From assembly GCF_024679095.1 (NCBI RefSeq), contig NC_066509.1, positions 20,760,811 through 20,824,810 on the forward strand: DNA of 64,000 nt, in the 5' to 3' direction. The translations under genes were made by a program, and so were the position numbers. The DNA is from Eriocheir sinensis. Its lineage: Eukaryota; Arthropoda; Malacostraca; Decapoda; Varunidae. Every line of letters starts with the position of its first letter. Within the stretch, counting starts at the first letter, position 1. The notes under the pieces were generated by a model. The model was not told the origin of the DNA. It saw only the letters and a program-made list of their open reading frames with translations, and made no database searches. Shown here piece after piece: positions 1 to 10,896 of this stretch.

Positions 1-668
1 GAAAGTATTTTGGGTATTTTTGTATGTATTTTTAAACAAATTATAGTTATTTTATATATTATTTTGTATATTTATTTTCCTACTTATATACATTCTTTTA
101 TTGAAATTTAGTTTATAGAATTTGATACGAATTTACCTTATTTTAGGTGTATTTTGTATATATATTTTTATACGTATTTACATTATTTTATGTGTATTTT
201 TTATAGATATTTTCATAGAAATTTACGTTATTTTATGTGTTTTTTTATATATATATTTCAATACAAATTTACATTAATTGATGTGTATTTTGCATATCTA
301 TTTCAGTATAAATTTACCTTATTGTATGTGCATTTTGTATGTTTATTTTAATACAAATGTAAATATTTTATGTGTATTTTTGTATATATATATTTTTATA
401 CAAAAATGCGTTATTTTATGGGTATTTTGCATCTTTATTTTCATTGAGATTTACATTATTTTATTGATATTCTGTTCATTGATTTTGATACGATTTTACA
501 TTATTCTATGTGTATTTTCTATATATTTTTTATACATTTTTCCATTATTTAATGTGTATTTTGTATATATATTTTATACAAATTTACGTTATTTTATGTG
601 TATTTGTTTATATATTTTGATACAAATTTACAATATTTTATGGGTATTTTGGATTAAGATTTGTTTTA
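1..668. repeat. AT-rich degenerate tandem repeat
   Basis: About 14 degenerate copies of a 45-48 bp unit built on a theme of TTTACRTTATTTTATGTGTA followed by a T/A-rich run and TACAAA. Copies differ in spacer length. Apparent open frames here simply reflect the composition (Phe/Tyr/Ile-rich) and are not counted as genes. It ends exactly where the fold-back element begins. It may extend left of the window. Confidence 0.8.
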
Positions 669-1231
669 GGTCCGTGCCAGTATCTCACTACCTACCTTAT
701 GAAACATCAGTATCTCTTCATATATCTTATCTACAAACTTTCAACAGTCATGGAAACGCCTTGCAAATCCAATTCAAGGACTTTCTTTTTACTCCTGAAA
801 ATAGGGGATAATGTTTACGAAAGCGCGTCGCCTCCTCTGGCGACGGTGCAGCCGGTGTTGCGAGAAATACCTCCTTGCTGAAATAAGTCACATATACATA
901 TGGGGGAGGGTTAGAAGAGGGGGGTCGAGGGGGGCGCAGCCCCCTCGTTAGTAGGTCGTAGAGTTCGGTTGGAGTAGTTTAAATATGCTCCCCGCCCTTA
1001 AGCCCTTTGCGAGCTATTTTACGGCTGCGGCAGCTGCAGCGTTTTCGCGGCCGTCGCCAGAGGAGGCAACGCGCTTCCGTAAACATTATCCCCTATTATC
1101 AGGAGTAAAAAAAAAAAGGCCTTGAATTGGATTTGCAAAGCGTTTCCATGACTGTTGAAGGTTTGTAGAAGAGATATATGAAGAGATACTGATGTTTCAT
1201 AAAGTAGATTATGAGATACTGGCACGGACCT
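669..1231. mobile_element. fold-back (long terminal inverted repeat) element
   Basis: Bases 669-847 and 1046-1231 are reverse complements over about 185 bp at roughly 90% identity by eye. The outer ends read TAGGTCCGTGCCAG and CTGGCACGGACCTA, and a TA dinucleotide bounds both sides, consistent with a TA target duplication. The ~200 bp loop carries a small GC-rich hairpin (about 928-950) but no transposase. This looks like a non-autonomous DNA element of fold-back or MITE type. Its right end abuts gene copy 1 at the point matching 9178 in copy 2, so it marks the 5' truncation of that copy. Confidence 0.75.
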
Positions 1232-2383
1232 AATAGCCTAAAGGAGAGAGCAGTGGAGCCACAGAAAGAGCCAGCAAAGGAAGCAGTAAACAAACGGCCA
1301 GAGGCTCAGAAAACAGTAACAGAGGAAGCAACAGATTCAGCCAACAAAATCAATGAGCCACAACATCTCACAGAGATCCTCAAGAAAGGAAAGACGGCCA
1401 GCACCGCTCATAAATGTGTGCGCTTTAACTTCCAGAACCTGAACACTTTCGTCAAGGATCGTAAACTGTATTTTGGCTACGACTACTTCAGGTAAGGCTT
1501 CCCTCTCTCCAGCATTCGTCCTGAGCTGGAAAGGCGAAAGGAGAGAACAGTGAAGTCACAGAAAGGGCCAGCAAAGGACGCGGTAAAGAAACACAACACA
1601 TTACACCAGCAAACAGTTGGAGCAGCTCGCTGTGCACAAATGAATATCACTACTGAAGGGAAGTCTCCTAAAGGTATCCTGAAAAAAGAAAAGATGCCAC
1701 TGTCCACCTGTCCAAAACACGTGCGCTTCAACCTTGGTAACCTCCGCGCCCCCGTCAAGGAACGTGAGCTGTACCGTGGCCACGACTACTTCAGATGCGC
1801 CGCGCCGCTCCAAGTCACTCAGCTTCCCATCTTTAGAACATAAGAACATAAGAACATAAGAACGCAGGAGTCTGCAAGAGGCAGGTAGGCCTGTACGAGG
1901 CAGCTCCCTTGACCCTAAGCTCCCGTGTATCTAACCCCACCTATTTTTGAATGTGACAATTGTATTGGCACTCACCACATGACTGCTAAGCCTATTCCAC
2001 TCATCCACCACCCTGTTAGTAAACCAATTTTTGCCTATGTCCCTGTTGAATCTGAATTTATCCAGTTTAAACCCGTTACTACGAGGCCTCACCAGCAGCC
2101 CGTTAGATCCGCCTCTAACTCGCTGCGTGGCGCACCTCGGCACCTCGGGAGGCCGGTACAGCGGAGCAACGACTCCTTCCAGCAAAACAGTGGCTGGTAT
2201 GCTGCACACAACTACACTAACAGCCGCCACTCACAGCACCGCCAGCACAACTCCAGCAGCCACGTCCCGCCAAGATACGAAACAAGGCATTTCTACGGAG
2301 GGCAGACACATCGGGGCACCAACTCCCGCAGCAGAAGTCGTGCCAAGAGAGGCGCAAAGCCGAGTGATGGCGTGTTTCTGTGA
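1232..2383 (+). pseudogene. copy 1 of the GILK/VRF-repeat gene, disrupted
   Basis: Homologous to residues ~240-539 of the intact copy at 8464-10083. The 5' half is missing and replaced by the fold-back element, whose end supplies an in-frame ATG at 1211. The first module has EILK, then VRF and a KDRKLY block. The frame then stops at a TAA (1493-1495) where copies 2 and 3 have TAT, with the same frame open again afterwards. The second module (GILK near 1672, VRF near 1725, KERELY near 1760) is well preserved. A 240 bp retrotransposon fragment at 1837-2078 splits it from the Arg/Ser/Gln-rich C-terminus, which ends at 2383. Three independent lesions make this a pseudogene, although the 94-residue stub (1211-1495) could still be translated. 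Confidence 0.8.
1837..2078 (-). mobile_element. CR1-like 3' fragment inserted in gene copy 1
   Basis: The insertion is absent from copies 2 and 3, which run straight through this site. On the minus strand it encodes the C-terminal end of a non-LTR reverse transcriptase (a FTNRVVDEWNRLSSHVV-type stretch). It ends in an 8-bp tail repeat, TTATGTTC, read on the plus strand as GAACATAAGAACATAAG. Severe 5' truncation and a short oligonucleotide tail instead of poly(A) are typical of CR1-clade elements. A short direct repeat (TTAC-like) may flank it. Confidence 0.8.
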
Positions 2384-2857
2384 GCACCGGGCGAGTACAC
2401 AGCGTCGTGATCAAACTCAAATGTTCAGTGACGTACAGGTGACGTACATTCCGGGTGCATTTCTCAACACCCGCTGAACAGTAACTGTCGCTGACTGGTG
2501 ATAACAGAGACTGAGGAGTGCCAAGAAGTACCACAAACACACTGAGAGGAACGGCTCGCCAGCTGACTAAAATCACCATGCAGAGGAATGCATCCCATGG
2601 AACGGTGCCACTTCTACGGAACAAATTGTTCAAGAGTGTCGCATCTGTGGGGAGTGTTTGGACGCATGTGTGTGCTTACATTTCTTATCTTATATTTCAA
2701 ATGAAAAAATAGAAAATATTGTCTTACAAAAAACCTTAGGCAGGTATAGTGGGGTCGTGTTGCACCTCAGAACAAGAAACGTTATGTAAGGAGTTGTCTG
2801 ACCGACCACCTGTTTTAAAACTATATTTAAATGAAAGGTATTAGAATGCTCTTGCCA
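2384..2857 (+). other. conserved 3' flank of gene copy 1
   Basis: Near-identical to 10084-10560 and 15933-16414, so it belongs to the tandemly duplicated segment and probably contains the gene's 3' UTR. At the position of the AATAAA seen after copy 2 this copy reads AAGAAA. No convincing separate coding region. Confidence 0.7.
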
Positions 2858-3230
2858 GTATGCTTCAGCTCAGCGTGATGAGCTGAGTTTATTTTCTCTC
2901 TCATTCTCTGCGGAATGATAATTGCTTCCAGGTCTGAGACGCGTGCCTAGAGCGTGAGAGCAACGGATGGAGCCACACATTCCGCGTTATTCATTTATCA
3001 TGGCAAAATTCCCTGGTTCAGCCACGCTTGTTCGCGTGCTATCAACGATTGAGGCAGCTCACAGAAGGTGCCGGAGCCTTAGAACTTTTGCTAATAATGG
3101 TCTTCACATTGATGCCAAGAATCGTGCCAAATCTGTTCTCCGACTTGCCAATAACTCCTTCATCAATAAATTAAAATGTCAAAGTTTTGCTAACAAAATT
3201 GTTTCCATCTACTTGAAAATAAGCTCTCCC
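2858..3230 (+). mobile_element. relic of jockey-like element (family J)
   Basis: Diverged copy of the segment between endonuclease and RT seen at 60840-61190 (+) and 21680-22030 (-). It keeps the MEPHIPRYS-type start, the RSLR block and an NRAKSVLRLANNSF stretch matching the NRAKSILRPSKNSF stretch of the 60.9 kb copy. The same relic recurs at 16415-16790 in the third duplicated segment, so the insertion predates the segmental duplication. Confidence 0.7.
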
Positions 3231-5640
<2,410 letters not shown>

Positions 5641-7165
5641 TTCCCGGCATCACCACTGCAGAAGAAAAGGAAGAAAATAGGAGGAAAATGATGAAAGCGG
5701 AAAGAAAAGTTTGTGGGCAGGAAAAAAGAGGAGGAGTAATATGGAAATAATAAGTATGAGTAAGTGAGAGTTTTGAAGAAGTAAGAGGAAGAAAAGAAGC
5801 AAAAGAAGAAGGACCATGAAAAAAAAGAAAGGAAAATATATTAGATGAAGTAAAAACAGGACTTGCAAAAAGGAAACAAAAAGATGAACAAGAAAATGGA
5901 AGAACGAAGTGGAAGAAAAAATGTCAAGGAATTATAACTGAAAGAACGTAGATTATACAAAAAGGAAGTTACGAGGAAGGCAATGGAAGAATTAAAGCAA
6001 GGCAGAGTAGGGAGAAGGGATAAGAGGCGAAATAAGACTTAGAATATATGAAAAAGTAAGAGGATGTGAAAAGAAATAGAAAAAGTTGGAAGAAAACAAT
6101 AAAAAGGAGGAAAAAATGAACACGAATTAGAAAGAAGAGAAAAAAGAGAGTATTTAAATGGGTAGAAATTGGGAAGATTAATATTATGAGAATGTAAAAA
6201 CGCAGAAAAGCAAAACGAGGAAGTAGAAGTAAAAAAAATAATATACAAAAGTGAAATAGGATAAAGGAGGAAGATGAAAGACATGAACAATAAAAACAGA
6301 AAGACAAATAAGACAAAACAGACAGAGACGATAAAAAAGAGAGAAGATAAAGGGTGAGAAATATACGAATGAGGCTGAAAATCAAAATATAAAGACGGAT
6401 AAGTAAAAACATGGATGGGGAGGAGGAGTAAGAGGGAGAGATGAAAGAAAAGAATATGGGAGTTAAAGTTAAGTGAGATAATGAGGAACTGAAAGAGGGG
6501 TTGGAAAAAAAGAGAAGATGTAGACCAAATTAAGAATGAATGGGAAAACAAGCAGAAGATAAAATAAGATTAAAAGGAAAATTTGGAGTAGGAAAATGAG
6601 GAAGAAGAAGAGCGTGAGGACTGGAAGGAAGTAGAAGAGGAAGAGATAGAGGAAGTGACTGAAAGAGGAGGAAAAAGAGGGGACTGAAAAGAAAGACATG
6701 CGAAAGAAAAAGCTTAAAGGCAACATTAAGAAAGAAATGAGATGGAAGAAAAAGAAGATCAGATAGAAAGCAAAATTAGGAAGAGGGAAATGAGGTAGAA
6801 GAAGAAGAGGGTGAGGATTAGAAGGAATTAGAAGAGGAGGAGGAAGAAGGAAAACGGAGACTCAAAAAAAAGGAAAATCAATGGGAAACAGTTTAATGTG
6901 AGCAGAATGTTATGCGAAGACCGTCAGAAAAAGCGAAAACAATAAAAATAAGGAGAAAAAAGTAATAAAAGAGGAAAAAGGAAAGGAAAAAAACATTGAA
7001 TAGAAAAGAGTGAAAGATGAAAAAGGAAAAAAAAAAGATGAAAACGTAGAATTAAAACTGGGAGAGATTGATCAAAAGGAAGAGTAAATTAGAAGATGGG
7101 TGAACGGAATAAAAGCAGACTAGACAAAAAAAGAAGAGAGAGCAGGTGGCAGTAAGAGGTGGTGT
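5641..7165. repeat. long polypurine tract with ~197 bp tandem periodicity
   Basis: About 1.5 kb in which nearly every base on the plus strand is A or G, with GAGGAAGAAG and AAGTAGAAGAGG themes. The landmark GTGAGGA-TGGAAGGAAGTAGAAG recurs about 197 bp apart (near 6611 and 6809; also 14317 and 14513 in the third segment), so part of it is a tandem array. The Phe/Leu/Ser-rich open frames on the minus strand are composition artefacts. Confidence 0.8.
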
Positions 7166-7166
7166 T

Positions 7167-7690
<524 letters not shown>

Positions 7691-8277
7691 ATAAATTATG
7701 AGGCTTGGTGTGAGTAGAAGGAGCTAGGAGAATGAGGGCGTGGGTGCGGGGTTGGCATGGGCGTAATACTTGAAGCAATCATTCGGCCAGGGATGAGGGA
7801 GTGGGTTGTGTGGGTTGGTGTGGGTGGCATGAGGAGCATGAGGGCGTGGGTGCGGGATTGGCATGGGCGTAATACTTGTAGCAATCATTCGGCCAGGGAT
7901 GAGGGAGTGGGTCGTGTCGGTTGGTGTGGGTGGCATGAGGGTGTGGGTGCGGGGTTGGCATGGGCGTAATACTGGTAGCAATCATTCGGCTAGGGATGAG
8001 GAAGTGGGTTGTGTGGGCTGGTGTGGGTGGCAGGAGGAGCATGAGGGCGTGGGGGCGGGATTGGCATGGGCGTAATACTTGTTGCAATCATTCGGCCAGG
8101 GATGAGGGAGTGGGTCGTGTGGGTTGGTGTGGGTGGCATGAGGGCGTGGGTGCGGGGTTGGTATGGGCGTAATACTGGTAGCAAACATTCGGCCAGGGAT
8201 GAGGGAGTGGGTTGTGTGGGTTGGTGTGGGTGGCAGGAGGAGCATGAGGGCGTGGGTGTGGGATGGGCGCACTACTT
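7691..8277. repeat. higher-order tandem repeat upstream of copy 2
   Basis: G/T-rich monomers with the landmark GGCATGGGCGTAATACT occur at about 7754, 7860, 7957, 8063 and 8160 with a decayed one near 8270. Spacing alternates 106, 97, 106, 97 bp because every second monomer carries an extra GAGGAGCAT-like insert. The true repeating unit is therefore a ~203 bp dimer. All six frames stay largely open, which explains the many predicted peptides; I do not regard them as genes. Confidence 0.85.
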
Positions 8278-8463
8278 CCAGCAACATTTCGTCACCTGCA
8301 TTACGTCCCATCGCCCCAGCGTTACACTCTCAGCCTTTTCTTTGAGCGTCCCCGCCAGTGGTCGGTGTAGCCAAGGCGGCACACGACGAGGAAAAGCCAT
8401 CCCAGAAGAGGACAACGTTGGTAATCTTCACGTTCCTGCTAAAGATTGTTCATTTACATCAAA
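8278..8463 (+). promoter_or_regulatory. putative promoter/5' UTR of copy 2
   Basis: The 186 bp between the tandem array and the ATG are ordinary-complexity sequence and must hold at least the 5' leader. The start context, AAAATGA, has A at -3. I see no clear TATA box. A TCAGCC near 8332 is only weakly initiator-like. Assigned by position rather than by a definitive motif. Confidence 0.35.
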
Positions 8464-10083
8464 ATGACTCAACAAAAACAAGTGAAGAAGTCTTGGTGCT
8501 GCGGGTGCTTCGGCTGGCTCTTCGCCAGGCGGAAGCGCCGCAGCCCCTCCGAGGAACCTGACGACATCGTCGAGGAAACCGAAAACGCGGGTGCCCAGGC
8601 CGATGCAGGGCAACAGGCCCTGGTCTGCCTGAAGAAGGCTGCTCAGCCTCTCGCAGTGGTGGAGGAGGAGATCCCCTCCGACACCCTGCTGGATGCTGAT
8701 GGGGTGGTGGGGAAGGGCGAAAAGGAGGCCACTGGCAGGAGGCGTCAGACTCTCATCATCACAATCCACTTGGTGAAGAGAGAGAAGGTCCACAAGCCAG
8801 TGGATGATACAACAGTCGCACAAAAAGACTGCACGCAATTGGAGAGCCATGGCAAGAGGGTTCACACTCTCGTAATTACTCTGCACATGGTCAAGAGAGA
8901 GAAAATAAAGGAGGTATACGATGAGCTCCCCTCCGGGCACCAAGGCACGGCTGGGGACGCTTCTTCCAGCAGGAGCAAGGCCGCTACCGGCCCACCGGAA
9001 AAGATGCCCCTTATCAGCAGCTTGAAACAGCGGGATGCATCTCAAACCCCGGTCAAGAAAACTATCAGGTTCAACTTCCAAAACCTGAACACTTTCGTCA
9101 AAATTCGTGAGCTGTACTGTGCCTACGACTACTGCAAGTATGGCTTCCCTCTCTCCAGCATTCGTCCTGAGCTGAAAAGCCTAAACGAGAGAGCAGTGGA
9201 GCCACAGGAAGAGCCAGCAAAGGAAGCAGTAAACAAACTGCCAGAGGCTCAGAAAACAGTAGCAGAGGAAGCAACAGATTCAGCCAACAAAATCAATGAG
9301 CCACAACATCTCACAGGGATCCTCAAGAAAGGAAAGACGGCCAGCACCGCTCATAAATGTGTGCGCTTTAACTTCCAGAACCTGAACACTTTCGTCAAGG
9401 ATCGTGAGCTGTACTGTGGCTACGACTACTTCAGGTATGGCTTCCGTCTCTCCAGCATTCGTCCTGAGTTGGACAGGCGAAAGGAAAGAACAGTGAAGCC
9501 ACAGAATGGGCCAGCAAAGGACGCGGTAAAGAAACACAACGCACTACACCAGCAAACAGTTGGAGCAGCTCGCTGTGCACAAATGAATACCACTACTGAA
9601 GGGAAGTCTCCTAAAGGTATCCTGAAGAAAGAAAAGATGCCACGGTCCACCTGTCCAAGACACGTGCCCTTCAACCATGGTAACCTCCGCGCCCCCGTCA
9701 AGGAACGTGAGCTGTACCGTGGCCAAGACACCTTCAGATACGCCGCGCCGCTCCAAGTCACACAGCCTCCCAACTTTACCTCGAGGCCTCACCAGCAGCC
9801 CGTTAGATCCGCCTCTAACTCGCTGCGTGGCGCACCTCGGCACCTCGAGAGGCCGACACAGCGGAGCAACGACTCCTTCCAGCAAAACAGTGGCTGGTAT
9901 GCTGCACACAACTACACCAGCAGCCGCCACTCACAGCAACGCCAGCACAACGCCAGCAGCCACGTCCCGCCAAGATACGAAACAAGGCATTTCTACGGAG
10001 GGCAGACACATCGGGGCACCAACTCCCGCAGCAGAGGTCGTGCCAAGAGAGGCGCAAAGCCGAGTGGTGGCGAGTTTCTGTGA
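8464..10083 (+). CDS. intact 539-aa GILK/VRF-repeat protein (copy 2)
   Basis: Single uninterrupted frame from ATG 8464; the frame extends 18 bp further up without an ATG. The N-terminus has Cys12, Cys13 and Cys15 followed by a basic run (RRKRR, 22-26), which resembles a palmitoylated membrane anchor. Two TLxITxHxVKREK repeats start at residues 96 and 135. Three ~100-residue modules follow. Module 1 has KKTIRF (198-203) and REL-Y (215-218). Module 2 has GILK (285-288), KCVRF (298-302) and RELYCGYDYFRY (314-325). Module 3 has GILK (385-388), HVPF (400-403) and RELYRGQDTFRY (415-426). The C-terminal ~110 residues are Arg/Ser/His/Gln-rich. GILK followed by K/R-x-V-x-F matches known SILK and RVxF PP1-docking motifs, so a phosphatase scaffold is inferred. 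Module 3 carries Pro at the x of RVxF, a change that normally disfavours binding. I do not recognise the family. Conservation between paralogs of whole modules supports real coding. Confidence 0.75.
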   Translation: MTQQKQVKKSWCCGCFGWLFARRKRRSPSEEPDDIVEETENAGAQADAGQQALVCLKKAAQPLAVVEEEIPSDTLLDADGVVGKGEKEATGRRRQTLIITIHLVKREKVHKPVDDTTVAQKDCTQLESHGKRVHTLVITLHMVKREKIKEVYDELPSGHQGTAGDASSSRSKAATGPPEKMPLISSLKQRDASQTPVKKTIRFNFQNLNTFVKIRELYCAYDYCKYGFPLSSIRPELKSLNERAVEPQEEPAKEAVNKLPEAQKTVAEEATDSANKINEPQHLTGILKKGKTASTAHKCVRFNFQNLNTFVKDRELYCGYDYFRYGFRLSSIRPELDRRKERTVKPQNGPAKDAVKKHNALHQQTVGAARCAQMNTTTEGKSPKGILKKEKMPRSTCPRHVPFNHGNLRAPVKERELYRGQDTFRYAAPLQVTQPPNFTSRPHQQPVRSASNSLRGAPRHLERPTQRSNDSFQQNSGWYAAHNYTSSRHSQQRQHNASSHVPPRYETRHFYGGQTHRGTNSRSRGRAKRGAKPSGGEFL

Positions 10084-10560
10084 GCACCGGGCGAGTACAT
10101 AGCGTCGTGATCAAACTCAAATGTTCAGCGACGTACAGTTGACGTACACTCCGGGTGCATTTCTCAACACCCGCTAAAAAGTAACTGTCGCTGACTGGTG
10201 ATAACAGAGACTGAGGAGTGCCAAGAAGCACCACAATCACACTGAGAGGAACGGCTCGCCAGCTGACTAAAATCACCATGCAGAGGAACGCATCCCATGG
10301 AACGGTGCCACTTCTACGGAACAAATTGTTCAAGAGTGTCGCAGCTGTGGGAAGTGTTTGGACTCATGTGTGTGGTAACATTTCTTATCTTATATTTCAA
10401 ATGAAAAAATAGAAAATATTGTCTTACAAAAAACCTTAGGCAGGGATAGTGGGGTCTTGTTGCACCTCAGAACAATAAACGTTATGTAAGGAGTTGTCTG
10501 AACGACCACCTGTTCTAAAACTATATTTAAATGAAAGATATTAGAATGCTCTTGCCTGTA
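10084..10560 (+). other. conserved 3' flank of copy 2
   Basis: Matches the flanks of copies 1 and 3 up to about 10560, then jumps to purine-rich DNA. Relative to the first segment, about 3.8 kb (jockey relic, CT and CA tracts) is missing here. It contains the AATAAA at 10474. Confidence 0.7.
10474..10479 (+). promoter_or_regulatory. candidate polyadenylation signal AATAAA
   Basis: Canonical AATAAA about 390 bp after the stop codon of copy 2, followed by a GT-containing stretch. The aligned position reads AAGAAA in the flanks of copies 1 and 3, so only the intact gene keeps the consensus hexamer. Confidence 0.45.
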
Positions 10561-10740
10561 TGCTTAGAAGGAAGTAGAAGAGGAAGAGGAAGTGATTGAA
10601 AGAGTAGATTGAGATAGACGTGGGAGAGAAAAGATGTAAAAGCATAATTAAGAAAAAAATGAGAGGGAAGAGAAAAAAAGAGAAAAGATAAAAAGCAAAA
10701 TTAGGAGAATGGTAATGAGGAAGAAGAGGGTGAGGACTGG
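10561..10740. repeat. polypurine tract, left part
   Basis: A/G-rich array of the same kind as 14158-14880 and 6600-6850. It is interrupted after GAGGACTGG by element E3, whose other edge resumes at AAGTAGAAGAGG (14158). Confidence 0.75.
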
Positions 10741-10896
10741 AAACATGGAAACATGGAAACATGGACTAGCAGGCAGCAGAAAGCCTGTTGGCTCATTACT
10801 AGGCTGCCTGCGTTCAGTGATTTAATCAATCCGTTTGCCACAGGAGTGGCTTGCAGGGAAGGATTAAAGCACTTGTGTACCTACTCTTGGGAACGT

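Noticed and set aside
278..811. 177-residue plus-strand frame
   Set aside because: Phe/Tyr/Ile repeats from an AT-rich tandem array running into the fold-back arm; no start context or motif.
1490..1500. Splice donor (AGGTAAGG) rather than a stop in copy 1
   Set aside because: Paralogs have TAT in the same place and run through; homologous coding sequence continues immediately after, so a point nonsense change is simpler.
5969..6551. Leu/Phe/Ser-rich membrane-like proteins on the minus strand
   Set aside because: Compositional product of the polypurine tract; hydrophobicity does not imply a membrane protein here.
8278..8463. Definite TATA/Inr promoter for copy 2
   Set aside because: Only weak initiator-like matches; position supports a promoter but no motif does so decisively.
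7696..8467. Overlapping 60-133 residue frames on both strands
   Set aside because: Frames open on all strands of the 203-bp repeat; all are explained by the repeat.
8428..9081. 217-residue minus-strand frame opposite copy 2
   Set aside because: Shadow of the plus-strand gene; the module repeats and paralogy are explained only by the plus strand.
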